From NCBI GenBank assembly GCA_022703505.1, contig JAKLDN010000011.1:1-53009 (forward strand): DNA of 53,009 nt. The letters run 5' to 3'. The DNA is from Spirochaetota bacterium (GTDB taxonomy: Bacteria > Spirochaetota > Spirochaetia > Treponematales > UBA12059). Below are positions 17,403-25,882 of the stretch, piece after piece. Numbering within the stretch: position 1 is the stretch's first letter; the number at the start of each line of letters is the position of its first letter. A program made the translations under genes and the position numbers. The notes under the pieces are model-generated. The model ran no database searches. It was not told the DNA's origin and saw only the letters and a program-made list of their open reading frames with translations.

Positions 17403-17427
17403 GCCATCACCCGAACAGGGTTAGGCC
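17403..17427 (-). promoter_or_regulatory. LuxR-type operator upstream of the repeat-lipoprotein gene
   Basis: TAACCC-TGTTC-GGGTGA on the coding strand, 62 bp upstream of the lipoprotein ATG. It overlaps the stop codon of the luxR gene. A TAGGAT -10-like box follows 24 nt after the repeat and no TTGNNN box is present, so the promoter should need an activator bound near -44. Confidence 0.65.
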
Positions 17428-18968
17428 TCGGCCGCACGCTCCTCGGCCGCGGACCTCCGGTCCGGCTCCAGGCAGAGCTCGATGAGGCCCTTGCGGCCGG
17501 GCACGTCGAATTTGCGGTAGACGCTCTTGGCGTGTGTCTTGAGGGTGTTCACCGAAATGTCCAGCCTCCGGGCGATGCTCCCGTAGTCGAGCCGCCCCGC
17601 CAGGAGGGCCGCGATCTCGATCTCCCGTTCCGTGAGGCGGTACGGGGGGTCGAAGCGCTCGTTGATCCTCCGGATCTTGCGGCCCATCGGTTCCCGGATG
17701 TACGCGGGATCCAGGATCGCGACGTGGCCCTCCTCCTCGTACTCCGGAGACGACGGGGCATCCGCCCGCGAACCGGGCGGCCCGATCCGCGTAAGGCTTC
17801 GGAGGGAGAGTTCCTCCTCGAGCACCCGGAGCAAGGGGGGCAGCAAGGCCAGGGCCGTAGAATAGAAGACGACCATCATCCCGACGAACGAGGCGGTATC
17901 CCGACGGCCCGACAGCTCCAGGACCCACCCGATCAACATCCCCACGGACGTCCCCAGGACTACCGCCCCGGTGAAGAGTATCACGATGAGGGGACGACCC
18001 CGGTGCTTATGGAAGATGTCGAAGGTCAGCTTGAACAGAAAGAGGTTCCCCAAGGCCTCCCCGACGACCAGGACCAGGGAGCCCGCCGAGGTGCCGGCGT
18101 GCAAGATGATGAGCCCGTACCCGATGAGCTGGCAAAGGATCATGGAATAGAGCAGGAGGAGGATGTGGATGCCGCTTCCTTTCCGGAGGAACAACAGGTA
18201 GACCGCGGAAGAGACGAGGACCCTGACGCCCGGAGACGGCGTCGTCCAGGCGCTCCCGCCCGTCACGCTCAGGAGTCCCTCGGGCAGGAAGGTCGCGAAA
18301 TACACGAGCAGGAGCAGGACGATCACGATCCCCATGAGCCGCCCCGGGAACGTCAGCGGTGGACCGCTCCCGGGATCCTCCACCCGGCTCATGTCCACGC
18401 GAAGGGCCGCCCAAAGGGCGACCAGGGGCACCGCGAGGTCCATCGCCGCGGCGCCCGGAGTGCCGAACCGCTCCCCCGCCCACAGGACCGCGAGGGACAC
18501 GGCTCCCCCTCCCAGGTGCACCGCCGCGATGGAGGAGACCCTCGGAAGCCCCGGGAATGCGTACACCCAAAAATGGAACATGGCGCCGAAGGAGGTACCG
18601 GCCAGGATCCCGAAGAGACCGAATCCACATCCGCCCGCCCTCGCCGGCGGTATGAACCGGAGGACCAGGATCGCCGCCAGGGCCGCAGCCGCGCAACCGG
18701 AAACCATTGCCTTGACGTTGAAGCGGCGCATGAAGGATAGCCCGGCGAACATACCGATCAGAAATCCGCCGAAATAGAATAGGCGGGCGGAGTCCGCGCC
18801 GCCGTCCGGACCCGTCAGGATGATCCACGGGGACGATTGATAGAAGTACGCCAGGGTCCAGCCGAACAGTAGGGAGCAGGTCAGGAAGGCGGACGGGAGG
18901 AAGGGTCGGCGGGTCTCCGCGGAGGATCCGTTGGTTCGATTACATAATTCGTTTATAGCTGAAGCCAT
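17421..18968 (-). CDS. LuxR-family regulator with N-terminal multi-TM (MFS-like) domain
   Basis: A 515-residue membrane-bound transcription factor. Residues about 25-400 form roughly ten to twelve membrane helices (FLTCSLLFGWTLAYFY, ALAAILVLRFIPPA, LMGIVIVLLLLVYFATFLP, FVGMMVVFYSTALALLPP). The C-terminus is a LuxR/GerE helix-turn-helix: YRLTEREIEIAALLAGRLDY, GSIARRLDISVNTLKTHAKS, VYRKFDVPGRKGLIEL. There is no receiver domain, so the signal presumably comes through the membrane domain. It lies directly upstream of, and on the same strand as, two exported-protein genes that share an operator. No clear Shine-Dalgarno; a near-consensus promoter ends 12 nt before the ATG. Confidence 0.9.
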   Translation of the reverse strand: MASAINELCNRTNGSSAETRRPFLPSAFLTCSLLFGWTLAYFYQSSPWIILTGPDGGADSARLFYFGGFLIGMFAGLSFMRRFNVKAMVSGCAAAALAAILVLRFIPPARAGGCGFGLFGILAGTSFGAMFHFWVYAFPGLPRVSSIAAVHLGGGAVSLAVLWAGERFGTPGAAAMDLAVPLVALWAALRVDMSRVEDPGSGPPLTFPGRLMGIVIVLLLLVYFATFLPEGLLSVTGGSAWTTPSPGVRVLVSSAVYLLFLRKGSGIHILLLLYSMILCQLIGYGLIILHAGTSAGSLVLVVGEALGNLFLFKLTFDIFHKHRGRPLIVILFTGAVVLGTSVGMLIGWVLELSGRRDTASFVGMMVVFYSTALALLPPLLRVLEEELSLRSLTRIGPPGSRADAPSSPEYEEEGHVAILDPAYIREPMGRKIRRINERFDPPYRLTEREIEIAALLAGRLDYGSIARRLDISVNTLKTHAKSVYRKFDVPGRKGLIELCLEPDRRSAAEERAAEA

Positions 18969-18980
18969 GCTGCAGGTTCG

Positions 18981-19009
18981 ACTGTATTCCAGGCGCCGCC
19001 TCCTGTCAA
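18981..19009 (-). promoter_or_regulatory. Near-consensus promoter of the membrane LuxR gene
   Basis: TTGACA, 17 bp, TACAGT, 12 nt to the ATG at 18968. The -35 box is a full match to the sigma-70 consensus, the best in the window. Confidence 0.7.
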
Positions 19010-19608
19010 CGCGAGGGAGAGGATACCCGCCCGCTGTAGCCCCCCAGGATCAGGGAATACCCACGCTCGATGTTGCGGCGGCAGGAGCCCTCGTCCATGT
19101 CGTGCCGGCCGGAAAGGAAGGCCAGGATGAGACCGTTCGCCAGAACCAGGAAGAGGAAGCCGTCCCTCCGGAGCTCCTCCTGGCGGACGGGATCCAGGAG
19201 CCCCGGGATCAGGTCGATCCCGCTCCAGTAGAGCCTCCGCACCTTGGGATCCCCGGTGGTCGGTCCGAACCCGCTCTGGAAGACGAAGCGGTAGAGGTTG
19301 GGCCGGCGCTTCGCGTACTCGAGGAGCTCCTCCGCGATGATCTTGAACAAGGCGCAAGGCCGGCACGGTCCTTCGACTTCCTCCGGAATCCGGGGTTTGA
19401 GAGCCTCCGTGATCTCCTCGAAACCCCGGGCGATCACACCGTCCAGGATCTCCCCAAAGGCCAGGTAATTGTAGAGGGTCATGTGGGAGACCCCGAGTAT
19501 CTGGGCCAGCCGCCGGGCCGAGAAGTCCTCGTACCCCTCCCGGTCGATTAGGTCGTAGGCGGTTTGCACGATGTCCCCGGGGTCCGCGACCCGTTTCGAT
19601 CTTCCCAT
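19006..19608 (-). CDS. TetR-family transcriptional regulator
   Basis: A 200-residue protein. The N-terminal helix-turn-helix is complete: IVQTAYDLIDREGYEDFSAR, RLAQILGVSHMTLYNYLAFG. The C-terminal ligand-binding region is helical and divergent, with ALFKIIAEELLEYAKRRPNL and LFLVLANGLILAFLSGRHDM. I use the ATG at 19608 because the fold begins a few residues later and a TACTAT -10 box lies 10 nt upstream; the open frame continues upstream but without family features. Its 3' end overlaps the LuxR -35 region. Targets unknown; the divergent small hypothetical gene is the nearest candidate. Confidence 0.88.
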   Translation of the reverse strand: MGRSKRVADPGDIVQTAYDLIDREGYEDFSARRLAQILGVSHMTLYNYLAFGEILDGVIARGFEEITEALKPRIPEEVEGPCRPCALFKIIAEELLEYAKRRPNLYRFVFQSGFGPTTGDPKVRRLYWSGIDLIPGLLDPVRQEELRRDGFLFLVLANGLILAFLSGRHDMDEGSCRRNIERGYSLILGGYSGRVSSPSR

Positions 19609-19618
19609 TCTGCGTTCG

Positions 19619-19647
19619 ATAGTACCCTGTCGGGCCGCCCCGGCCAA
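19619..19647 (-). promoter_or_regulatory. Promoter of the TetR gene
   Basis: TTGGCC, 17 bp, TACTAT, 10 nt before the ATG at 19608. Confidence 0.6.
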
Positions 19648-19796
19648 GCCCGGACGGCGGGTGACGACTCCGGGGCGAGGGACGTCACGAGACTGAGTAC
19701 CCCGTGGACAGGACAGCGTTCCGACCGGCCTCCATGCCGAACACCAGGGGGGCGTGGTACCCGAACCTATCGCCGGGGAGCCCGAAGACCACGGCC

Positions 19797-19825
19797 TTGC
19801 CCTCCCCGCCCCTCCGTGCCACAAT
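19797..19825 (+). promoter_or_regulatory. Promoter of the small hypothetical gene
   Basis: TTGCCC, 17 bp, CACAAT, then an 18-nt leader with a GGAGG ribosome binding site before the ATG at 19844. Confidence 0.5.
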
Positions 19826-19843
19826 GCCCCCGGCAGGAGGATC

Positions 19844-20242
19844 ATGTTCCACCCCAAGACGACGGACTGGGACAACCGGATGAAGGAGATGTTCGACCGC
19901 ATCGACTCCATCCTGGAGGACCGGTACCATGGATCCTGGAGGCTCCGGCGCAACCGCCCCGGACGCGGCGAAACCTCGAATCCCGAGGCGGACGGTCTCT
20001 TTAACGTGGGGGTCTTCTTCACCCCCGGGTTCGGGAGCCGCCTGGGCCGGGGCTACCTGGTGGAGATCGTCCTGGCCACGGAGGAGGCCGTTCCCCGGGC
20101 CAAGCGGGACGAGATCGAATTGTCCGTCCGGGACCTGCTCCTGGAATTCCTGCCCGTCTACTTCCCCGACCGAAGGTTGACCGTGGAGCGGGACGGCTCG
20201 ATGTACAAGATCCGGGGGGACTTGGGCCTGGGCGGGGTTTAG
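19844..20242 (+). CDS. Small conserved-looking hypothetical protein
   Basis: A 132-residue soluble protein I cannot assign. It starts MFHPKTTDWDNRMKEMFDRI, has a Gly-rich middle (FNVGVFFTPGFGSRLGRGYL) and ends with VERDGSMYKIRGDLGLGGV. There is no signal peptide or membrane helix. The ATG has GGAGG 4 nt upstream, and codon use matches its neighbours, so the gene is real. The alternation of strands and helices (VEIVLATEEAVPRAKRDEIE) suggests a compact alpha/beta fold. It is divergent from the TetR gene, which may control it. Confidence 0.75.
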   Translation: MFHPKTTDWDNRMKEMFDRIDSILEDRYHGSWRLRRNRPGRGETSNPEADGLFNVGVFFTPGFGSRLGRGYLVEIVLATEEAVPRAKRDEIELSVRDLLLEFLPVYFPDRRLTVERDGSMYKIRGDLGLGGV

Positions 20243-20287
20243 CCTTCGAAGGACCAACTCGAAGCCTTGATTTCCCCGGCCGCGCAC

Positions 20288-20293
20288 TATACT
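20288..20293 (+). promoter_or_regulatory. -10 box of the beta-propeller gene (leaderless)
   Basis: TATACT ends 6 nt before the ATG at 20300. TTGATT lies 15 bp upstream, a short spacing. Confidence 0.45.
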
Positions 20294-20299
20294 GGAACC

Positions 20300-21355
20300 A
20301 TGACCATCTCGGACTTCCTATCGATGAGGTGGAGCGGGATCGAGGGCCCCCTGATCGAGCCTCCCCGGCTCTCCCCCATCGTGGCGGACCCTAGCTTCCT
20401 GTTCCCGGAGGAGACTCCCGGCGGGGTCTGGGAACTCTTCGCCCACTCGGCCTGGGGGATCCATCGGTATACCTCCCCGGACGGCGCGAGATGGACCGAA
20501 CGGGGCATCGCCGTCCACAACGCCATGCGCCCCTTCGTGCGCCGCCTGGACGGGGAAGGGCTGTGTCCGGACGAGGGGCCGGCGACCGGGAGCGGCCGCC
20601 GTGGCGCCGCCCCGACGGCCGCCGGTCCCGCGGGAAAGCCGGCATCCTCCCGTTTCGGCCTGTACTACGAGTCCTACCCGCCTCTGGCCCTGCCCCTGAC
20701 CGCCCTGCCGTTCCGCCGGCGCTGGAGGTCCCGGATCGCCGTAGCCGTGAGCAGCGACCTGGAGCGGTGGTCCCCCGGCCGGACCCTGGTCTCCCCCCTC
20801 CTTCCTTGGATGCGGGACCGATCTCTGGGATTCGCGGTGTCCAATCCCTGCCTGGTACGGGACTGGACCGACACGTATCGGCTCTACTTCTCCGCGTCCC
20901 TGGCCTGGATCGAGGACTGCGGCTTCTGCGAGCCGAAATATGTCGGCCTGGCCCGGGGAGCCTCCCCGGAGGGTCCCTTCGTCCCGGATCCCGAACCCGC
21001 CGTCGACCCCACCCGGGATCCGATGCCCGGAGTCCAGGGCGCCGGGGCGATCAAGGTCCTGCCCCTGTCGGACGGCTACGTGGGACTCCAGAACAAAATC
21101 TACCGGGATCCGTCCGGGCGCTCCCGCTCGGCCCTCTTCGTCCTGCGCTCCGAGGACGGCGTCTCCTGGGAACCCGCCCGACGGGAACCTCTCCTGGCCC
21201 CGGGCTCCGGTTGGACGGCCTCCCACGTCTACGCCTGCGACTGCCGTTTCCGGGAATCCGACGGCCGCTGGTACCTCTACTTCAACGCCCGGGACGGATG
21301 GCGGATCAGCGAAGGCCGGGAGCGGATCGGACGGATCGTCGGGACTCCGGGCTGA
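20300..21355 (+). CDS. Five-bladed beta-propeller protein, glycosidase-like
   Basis: A 351-residue protein with the repeated blade pattern of the GH43/GH32/GH130 propeller superfamily: VADPSFLFPEE, GIHRYTSPDGARWTERG, RIAVAVSSDLERWSPGRTLV, SNPCLVRDWTDTYRLYFSAS, FVLRSEDGVSWEPARREP and CDCRFRESDGRWYLYFNARD. Each blade ends with an 'x-S/D-x-D-G-x-x-W' turn. The Asp in VADPSF sits where GH43 enzymes have a catalytic Asp; I cannot place the other acids, so catalysis is not certain. There is no signal peptide, so the protein is probably cytoplasmic. An insert at about residues 95-120 is low-complexity. It precedes creBCD, on the same strand, but with its own promoter. Confidence 0.72.
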   Translation: MTISDFLSMRWSGIEGPLIEPPRLSPIVADPSFLFPEETPGGVWELFAHSAWGIHRYTSPDGARWTERGIAVHNAMRPFVRRLDGEGLCPDEGPATGSGRRGAAPTAAGPAGKPASSRFGLYYESYPPLALPLTALPFRRRWRSRIAVAVSSDLERWSPGRTLVSPLLPWMRDRSLGFAVSNPCLVRDWTDTYRLYFSASLAWIEDCGFCEPKYVGLARGASPEGPFVPDPEPAVDPTRDPMPGVQGAGAIKVLPLSDGYVGLQNKIYRDPSGRSRSALFVLRSEDGVSWEPARREPLLAPGSGWTASHVYACDCRFRESDGRWYLYFNARDGWRISEGRERIGRIVGTPG

Positions 21356-21421
21356 GCGGCCGGCCCGAGTCCGGGCTCGGCGGCCCGGAGGCCCCGCCGC
21401 GGCGGACACCGCGGCGGCGGC

Positions 21422-21450
21422 TTGCGGGCCCGGCCCGGCCGTCGTATCCT
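21422..21450 (+). promoter_or_regulatory. Promoter of creBCD
   Basis: TTGCGG, 17 bp, TATCCT, 8 nt to the creB ATG at 21459. The leader is minimal; GAGGGA in those 8 nt could still help ribosome binding. Confidence 0.6.
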
Positions 21451-21458
21451 GAGGGACC

Positions 21459-22199
21459 ATGCCGGATCCGACGCCCCCCGCCGTCCTCGTGGCGGACGAC
21501 GACGACAACCTCCGCGCCTCCGTCCGCGCCTCCCTGGAGAGGGAAGGCTTCGGTGTACGGGAGGCCCGGGACGGGGTCGAGGCCCGGGACTTCCTGGCCG
21601 GAGCCCCGGATCCGGCCGGACGGCCGGCCCTGGTTATCCTGGACATCTCCATGCCCCGGCTTTCCGGCCTGGACCTCCTGCGGGAGCTCCGCACCCGGGG
21701 CGACACGATACCCGTCATCTTCCTGACCTCCCGGGACGAGGAGCTCGACCGGGTCCTGGGCCTGGAACTGGGGGCGGACGACTACCTCCCCAAGCCCTTC
21801 TCCCTGCGGGAGTTGGCCGCCCGGGTACGGGCCGTGCTCCGGCGGGTCGAGTCCCGGTCCGCCCCGGCCGCCGCGGATCCCCCGGCGGCCGGAACCCGGG
21901 AATCCCCCGCCCCGGGCTCCCTCACCCTGGACCGGGACGGGTTCCGGGCCTTCTGGGCCGGTACCGAACTGGACCTGACGGTCACGGAGTTCCGTATCCT
22001 GGACTGCCTTGCGGAGCGTCCGGGCGCGGCCCGGACCCGGGACTCCATAGTCGCCCGGGCCTGGCCCGGGGGCGTGTACCTCTCGGACCGGGTGGTGGAC
22101 TGCCACGTCAAGCGACTCCGGCGCAAGCTCCGGGAAGCGGGGGCCGGGGACGAGGCCATCGAGACGGTCTACGGCCTAGGGTACCGGCTGCGCCCATGA
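21459..22199 (+). CDS. creB: Response regulator, OmpR/PhoB family (CreB-like)
   Basis: A 246-residue two-domain regulator. The receiver has the acidic pocket DDDD (about 14-17), phospho-acceptor Asp in LVILDISMPRLSG, Thr/Ser in FLTSRDEE and Lys in LPKPFS. The C-terminal winged helix has LTVTEFRILDCLAERPGAAR and VDCHVKRLRRKLREAG, ending YGLGYRLRP. Its stop overlaps the kinase start. The name rests on the gene order RR-kinase-CreD, which defines creBCD in Proteobacteria; in those bacteria CreD expression is the main output and is linked to envelope stress and beta-lactam response. Here the target is most likely creD. Confidence 0.88.
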   Translation: MPDPTPPAVLVADDDDNLRASVRASLEREGFGVREARDGVEARDFLAGAPDPAGRPALVILDISMPRLSGLDLLRELRTRGDTIPVIFLTSRDEELDRVLGLELGADDYLPKPFSLRELAARVRAVLRRVESRSAPAAADPPAAGTRESPAPGSLTLDRDGFRAFWAGTELDLTVTEFRILDCLAERPGAARTRDSIVARAWPGGVYLSDRVVDCHVKRLRRKLREAGAGDEAIETVYGLGYRLRP

Positions 22200-23848
22200 G
22201 GCGGCCCCGGGTTCCCATCGTTGCCCGCATCCTGGGGGTGAACGCCCTCCTCGTCTTCCTGCCCGTGGCGGCCTTCCTCTCCCTGGACACCTACGAGCGG
22301 AGCCTCCTGTCGGCCCTGGAGGATTCCCTGGTCCAGCAGGGCCGGTTCCTGGCCGCCTGGCTGGGGGAGGGCGAGCTTTCGGCCTCTCGGGCGGAGGCCG
22401 TGCTCGCCGCCCTTGGCCGGCGCCATACCGCCCGGCTCCGGGTGCTGGACGCCGCGGGGAACCTCCTGGCGGACTCCAGCGTCCGCCCCCCGGACGCGCC
22501 CCCCTCCGCCCCGGACGCGGAGGCCCCGTACCGGGCGGGACCGGACGTCCTCCCCGAGGCCAAGCCCGCGGAATCCAGCTGGATCTACCGTCTCCTCTCG
22601 GGCCCCGTCCGGCTCTGGCGGCGCTACCTGGCCCCGCCCTCCGAGCCCCTGGCCTCCGCGGACTTCTACACGGGCAAGCGGAACTTCCTGGAGGGAGCCG
22701 AAGTCCGGGCGGCCCTGGAGGGGCGCTACGGCGCGGCGACCCGGATCTCCGCGGGAGGCCAGGTTTCGGTGACCCTGTACAGCGCCCTGCCCGTCCCGTC
22801 GCCGGACGGGACACCCCGAGGGGCGGTCCTGGCCTCCCAGTCGACCTACCGCATCCTGGCGGGCCTGTACCGGCTCCGGCTGGACGTCGGCCGGATCTTC
22901 CTGGCCGGCCTGGCGGCCTCCTCGGCCCTGAGCCTCCTTCTGTGGCTGACGATCTCCCGGCCCCTGAGGCGCCTGGGAATCCAGGCCCGGGCCGCCCTCA
23001 GTCTCCGGGGCCTTGCGGAAGGCCATTTCAAGCCCGGCGCCGTTTCCGACGAGATCGGGGACCTGGGCTCGGCGCTGCGGGAATTCTCCGCCCGCCTGGG
23101 GGAGCGGCTCTCCTGGGCGGAGGACTTCGCCTCGGACCTGTCCCACGAGATCCGCAATCCCCTGGCCTCGATCCGGGCGGCCGCGGAACTGCTCCCGGAC
23201 GCCGGGCCGGAGGAGGTCCGGATACTGGGGGATCGCATAGCCCGGGACGCGGACCGGGCGGCCCGGATCGTGGGAGGCCTGCGGGAGCTCTCCCGGATCG
23301 AGGGAGGGGAGGACGGGACCGGGCCCGCGGACGTCCTGGCGGTCGCCCGGAACTGCGCGCGCTTCGCCGCGGACCGCTCCGGGTCCGGGTCCGGGCCGAC
23401 GGACACGAGGATCACCGTGGAAGCCGCCCCGGATGCGGGGGAACTCCGGGCCGCCGTCTCCCCGGACCGCCTGGCCCTGGCCCTGGGCGCCCTCCTGGAC
23501 AACGCGGTGTCCTTCAGCCCCCCGGGCGGGGAGGTCGAGGTCCGGGCGGACCGGACTCGGGAAGCCGACGGCGAGAAAATACGCCTGTCCGTCCTGGACC
23601 GGGGACCGGGCATACCCCCGGAGCACCGGGACCGGATCTTCGACCGGTTCTTCACCTTCCGCCCGGCCGGCCGGGACGGGAACGTCCCCGGCACCCGGGC
23701 CGCCGAACAACAAGCTTCGGAACACCAGGGGCTCGGCCTGGCCCTGGTCCGGGGGATCGCCCTCCGGGCCGGAGGCCGGGTCGAGACCGCCGACCGGCCC
23801 GGGGGCGGGACGGTCTTCACCCTGGTCCTGCCCGCGGCGCCCCGATAA
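22196..23848 (+). CDS. creC: Sensor histidine kinase (CreC-like)
   Basis: A 550-residue membrane kinase. A first membrane helix (ILGVNALLVFLPVAAFLSL) and a second at about 225-245 (IFLAGLAASSALSLLLWLTI) bracket an extracytoplasmic sensor domain. A HAMP-like segment follows, then HisKA with SHEIRNPLASIRAAAELL, and HATPase_c with DNAVSFSPPGGEVEV, LDRGPGIPPEHRDRIFDRFF and GLGLALVRGIALRAGG. Length and layout match CreC. The ATG overlaps the creB stop (ATGA). The sensor domain is distinctive in having ASQSTYRILAGLYRLRLDVG just before TM2, as in CreC proteins. The signal is unknown. Confidence 0.88.
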   Translation: MRRPRVPIVARILGVNALLVFLPVAAFLSLDTYERSLLSALEDSLVQQGRFLAAWLGEGELSASRAEAVLAALGRRHTARLRVLDAAGNLLADSSVRPPDAPPSAPDAEAPYRAGPDVLPEAKPAESSWIYRLLSGPVRLWRRYLAPPSEPLASADFYTGKRNFLEGAEVRAALEGRYGAATRISAGGQVSVTLYSALPVPSPDGTPRGAVLASQSTYRILAGLYRLRLDVGRIFLAGLAASSALSLLLWLTISRPLRRLGIQARAALSLRGLAEGHFKPGAVSDEIGDLGSALREFSARLGERLSWAEDFASDLSHEIRNPLASIRAAAELLPDAGPEEVRILGDRIARDADRAARIVGGLRELSRIEGGEDGTGPADVLAVARNCARFAADRSGSGSGPTDTRITVEAAPDAGELRAAVSPDRLALALGALLDNAVSFSPPGGEVEVRADRTREADGEKIRLSVLDRGPGIPPEHRDRIFDRFFTFRPAGRDGNVPGTRAAEQQASEHQGLGLALVRGIALRAGGRVETADRPGGGTVFTLVLPAAPR

Positions 23849-23912
23849 CACCCCGCCGCCGCCACAGTTCCGCCGCATTCCCGGCCTAGAATCTCCGGGC
23901 AAGGAGTGCGCC

Positions 23913-25316
23913 ATGAACAGAACACCGAGATTGCCCCGAGCCGCCCAGACGAGCCTCAAGGCCGGCCTGGTCGGCGTCCTGGTCCTCGCGTTCCTCATCC
24001 CCGTCGGCATGATCCGGGAGGTCCGGTCCGAGCGGGAATCCTACCGGGAGAACGCCCTGGAGGACGTCTCGTCCAAGGCGGGGGGCCGGACCCTTTTGAT
24101 CACCCCCTACCTGGCCGTGCCCGCACGTTACGACGTCCGGGAGACGAACGCCAAGGGAGAGGAGGTAGTCCGTACCCGAAAAGCGGTCTACATCGTCTTC
24201 CCCCGAACCCTCGGGCTCACCTGCGACACCCGGGTCGAACTCCGGAAGCGCGGCATCTACTCGGTGCCCGTCCACCGGACCGAAGCGGCGATGGATCTCG
24301 AGTTCGATCTCCGTTCCTGGGAAACGGGGATACCCGGCGTCCGGGTGGGCTGGACCGAGGCCCAGCTCTACTACGCCTACGACGATCCCCGGTCCCTGCG
24401 AGGGAGTCCCTCCCTGGCGGCGACGGACGGTTCGAGGGCGGTCCTGAGGTCGAGCCCGGCCCCGCTCGAGCTGGCCGCCCGATCCGTCTCCGTCCCCGTA
24501 CGCCTCCAGCCCGGGACCGACGGAAGCGCGCGGTACGCGGCGCGCCTGGAACTCTCCTTGAACGGGGCGGAAGCCCTGGACTTCCTGGCCCTGGCGGACA
24601 CGAACACCCTGAGGCTTTCCTGCGACTGGGCCAGCCCCTCCTTCTCGGGCTACCGGCTTCCCGCCGACCGGGAACTGGGGGACGCGGGCTTCCGGGCCGA
24701 ATGGTTCGTGGACGAGCCCTCCCGGGTCCTGCCCCGGGTCCTGGCCGCCTCGGATTTCCGGCCCGAATCGGTCGCGGGGGCGGCCTTCGGGGTCGACTTC
24801 CTCCAACCCACGGACGTGTACCAGCAGGTCCACCGGGCCCTCCGGTACGCGGTGCTCTTCCTCTTCATACCCTTCGCGGCCCTCTTCCTCTTCGAGGTCC
24901 TGGCTCGCCGCCGCCTCCACGTGGTCCAGTACGTCCTAGTGGGCCTGGCCAACTGCCTCTTCTACCTCCTGCTCCTGGCCCTGGCGGAGCACCTGCCCTT
25001 CCTGGCCGCCTACCTGGTTTCCGCCGCAGCGGTCTGCGGGGTCACCACCTTCTATGTCGGCGCCTTCCTCCCGGACAAACGCCAGGCCGCCCTGGCCTTC
25101 GCCGTCCTGGCCCTCCAGTACGGCTACCTCTTCTGCGCCCTGTCCTCCGAGGATTACGCCCTGCTCATCGGGTCCGTGGGGCTCTTCGGGATCACGGCCC
25201 TGACCATGGCGGCCACCCGGAAAGTGGACTGGTTCGGCGGCAAGGGGGAAGCGGTACCGGAACCGGACGGGGAACCGCAGGATCTGCCGGAATTCCCGCC
25301 CCTTCGGGAGCCCTGA
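23913..25316 (+). CDS. creD: CreD-family inner membrane protein
   Basis: A 467-residue inner-membrane protein with the CreD layout. One N-terminal helix (AGLVGVLVLAFLIPVGMI) precedes a large periplasmic domain with RRLLITPYL-like and YSVPVHRTEAAMDLEF segments and FGVDFLQPTDVYQQVHRALR, which is the family signature. Five to six C-terminal helices follow (YAVLFLFIPFAALFLFEVLA, LVGLANCLFYLLLLALAEHL). The ATG has AAGGAG upstream, and TAGAAT at 23887-23892 may be an internal promoter. CreD is an envelope-stress effector of the CreBC system. The match is clear from sequence and operon order; biochemical activity is not known. Confidence 0.9.
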   Translation: MNRTPRLPRAAQTSLKAGLVGVLVLAFLIPVGMIREVRSERESYRENALEDVSSKAGGRTLLITPYLAVPARYDVRETNAKGEEVVRTRKAVYIVFPRTLGLTCDTRVELRKRGIYSVPVHRTEAAMDLEFDLRSWETGIPGVRVGWTEAQLYYAYDDPRSLRGSPSLAATDGSRAVLRSSPAPLELAARSVSVPVRLQPGTDGSARYAARLELSLNGAEALDFLALADTNTLRLSCDWASPSFSGYRLPADRELGDAGFRAEWFVDEPSRVLPRVLAASDFRPESVAGAAFGVDFLQPTDVYQQVHRALRYAVLFLFIPFAALFLFEVLARRRLHVVQYVLVGLANCLFYLLLLALAEHLPFLAAYLVSAAAVCGVTTFYVGAFLPDKRQAALAFAVLALQYGYLFCALSSEDYALLIGSVGLFGITALTMAATRKVDWFGGKGEAVPEPDGEPQDLPEFPPLREP

Positions 25317-25389
25317 ACGCGAATTCCGCCGGGCGCGGGGCCCCGGTTCCGCGCCAGAGTGGCCTCATCGAGACACCAAGGAGGTCTGT

Positions 25390-25857
25390 ATGGCGGAGAC
25401 GATGGTTCTGCGGGAAGTCGGCGCGGTGGAACGCCGGGACGGGCGGACCTGGGTGAGGATCCGGCCGGAATACCGGGAAGCCTTGCGGGGCTTGGAGGAG
25501 TTCAGCCACTGCCACGTCCTGTGGTGGTCGGGAAGCGACTTCGGGATGGGCTTCGACACCCGGTCGGTGCTGTCCGGGGAACTGCCCTACTCCCCGGGCA
25601 GGACCGCGGGGGTCTTCGGCTGCCGGGGACCCTTCCGACCCAACCTGATCGCGATGACCGTCTGCCCGATCCGGGCCGTGGATCCCGAGGCCGGCCGGAT
25701 CGAGGTCGCCGCGATCGACGCCTTCGACGGGACGGCGGTGCTGGACGTGAAACCCTACTACCCGAGCGTGGACCGGGTCCGGGACGCCCGGGTCCCCGCT
25801 TGGCTCCCGGACTGGGGGGAGTGGGCTCCCGACGGCGGGTTCGGGCTGGACGAGTAG
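25390..25857 (+). CDS. TrmO/TsaA-family tRNA methyltransferase-like protein
   Basis: A 155-residue single-domain protein of the UPF0066 (YaeB/TrmO) family. The diagnostic stretch is GVFGCRGPFRPNLIAMTVCP (about 76-95), close to the family's GxFATRSPxRPNPIG loop that binds S-adenosylmethionine. LEEFSHCHVLWWSGSDF and DAFDGTAVLDVKPYYPSVD also fit. TrmO N6-methylates t6A37 in tRNA for Thr codons. The family consensus ATRSPxRPN is altered here (GCRGPFRPN), so the exact substrate may differ from TrmO; some homologues act on other targets. The ATG has AAGGAGG upstream. Confidence 0.82.
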   Translation: MAETMVLREVGAVERRDGRTWVRIRPEYREALRGLEEFSHCHVLWWSGSDFGMGFDTRSVLSGELPYSPGRTAGVFGCRGPFRPNLIAMTVCPIRAVDPEAGRIEVAAIDAFDGTAVLDVKPYYPSVDRVRDARVPAWLPDWGEWAPDGGFGLDE

Positions 25858-25869
25858 GGCCGCCCGCCG

Positions 25870-25875
25870 CATACT
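25870..25875 (+). promoter_or_regulatory. -10 box of the second AraC gene (leaderless)
   Basis: CATACT ends 7 nt before the ATG at 25883. No clear -35 box. Confidence 0.35.
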
Positions 25876-25882
25876 GGCGTAC

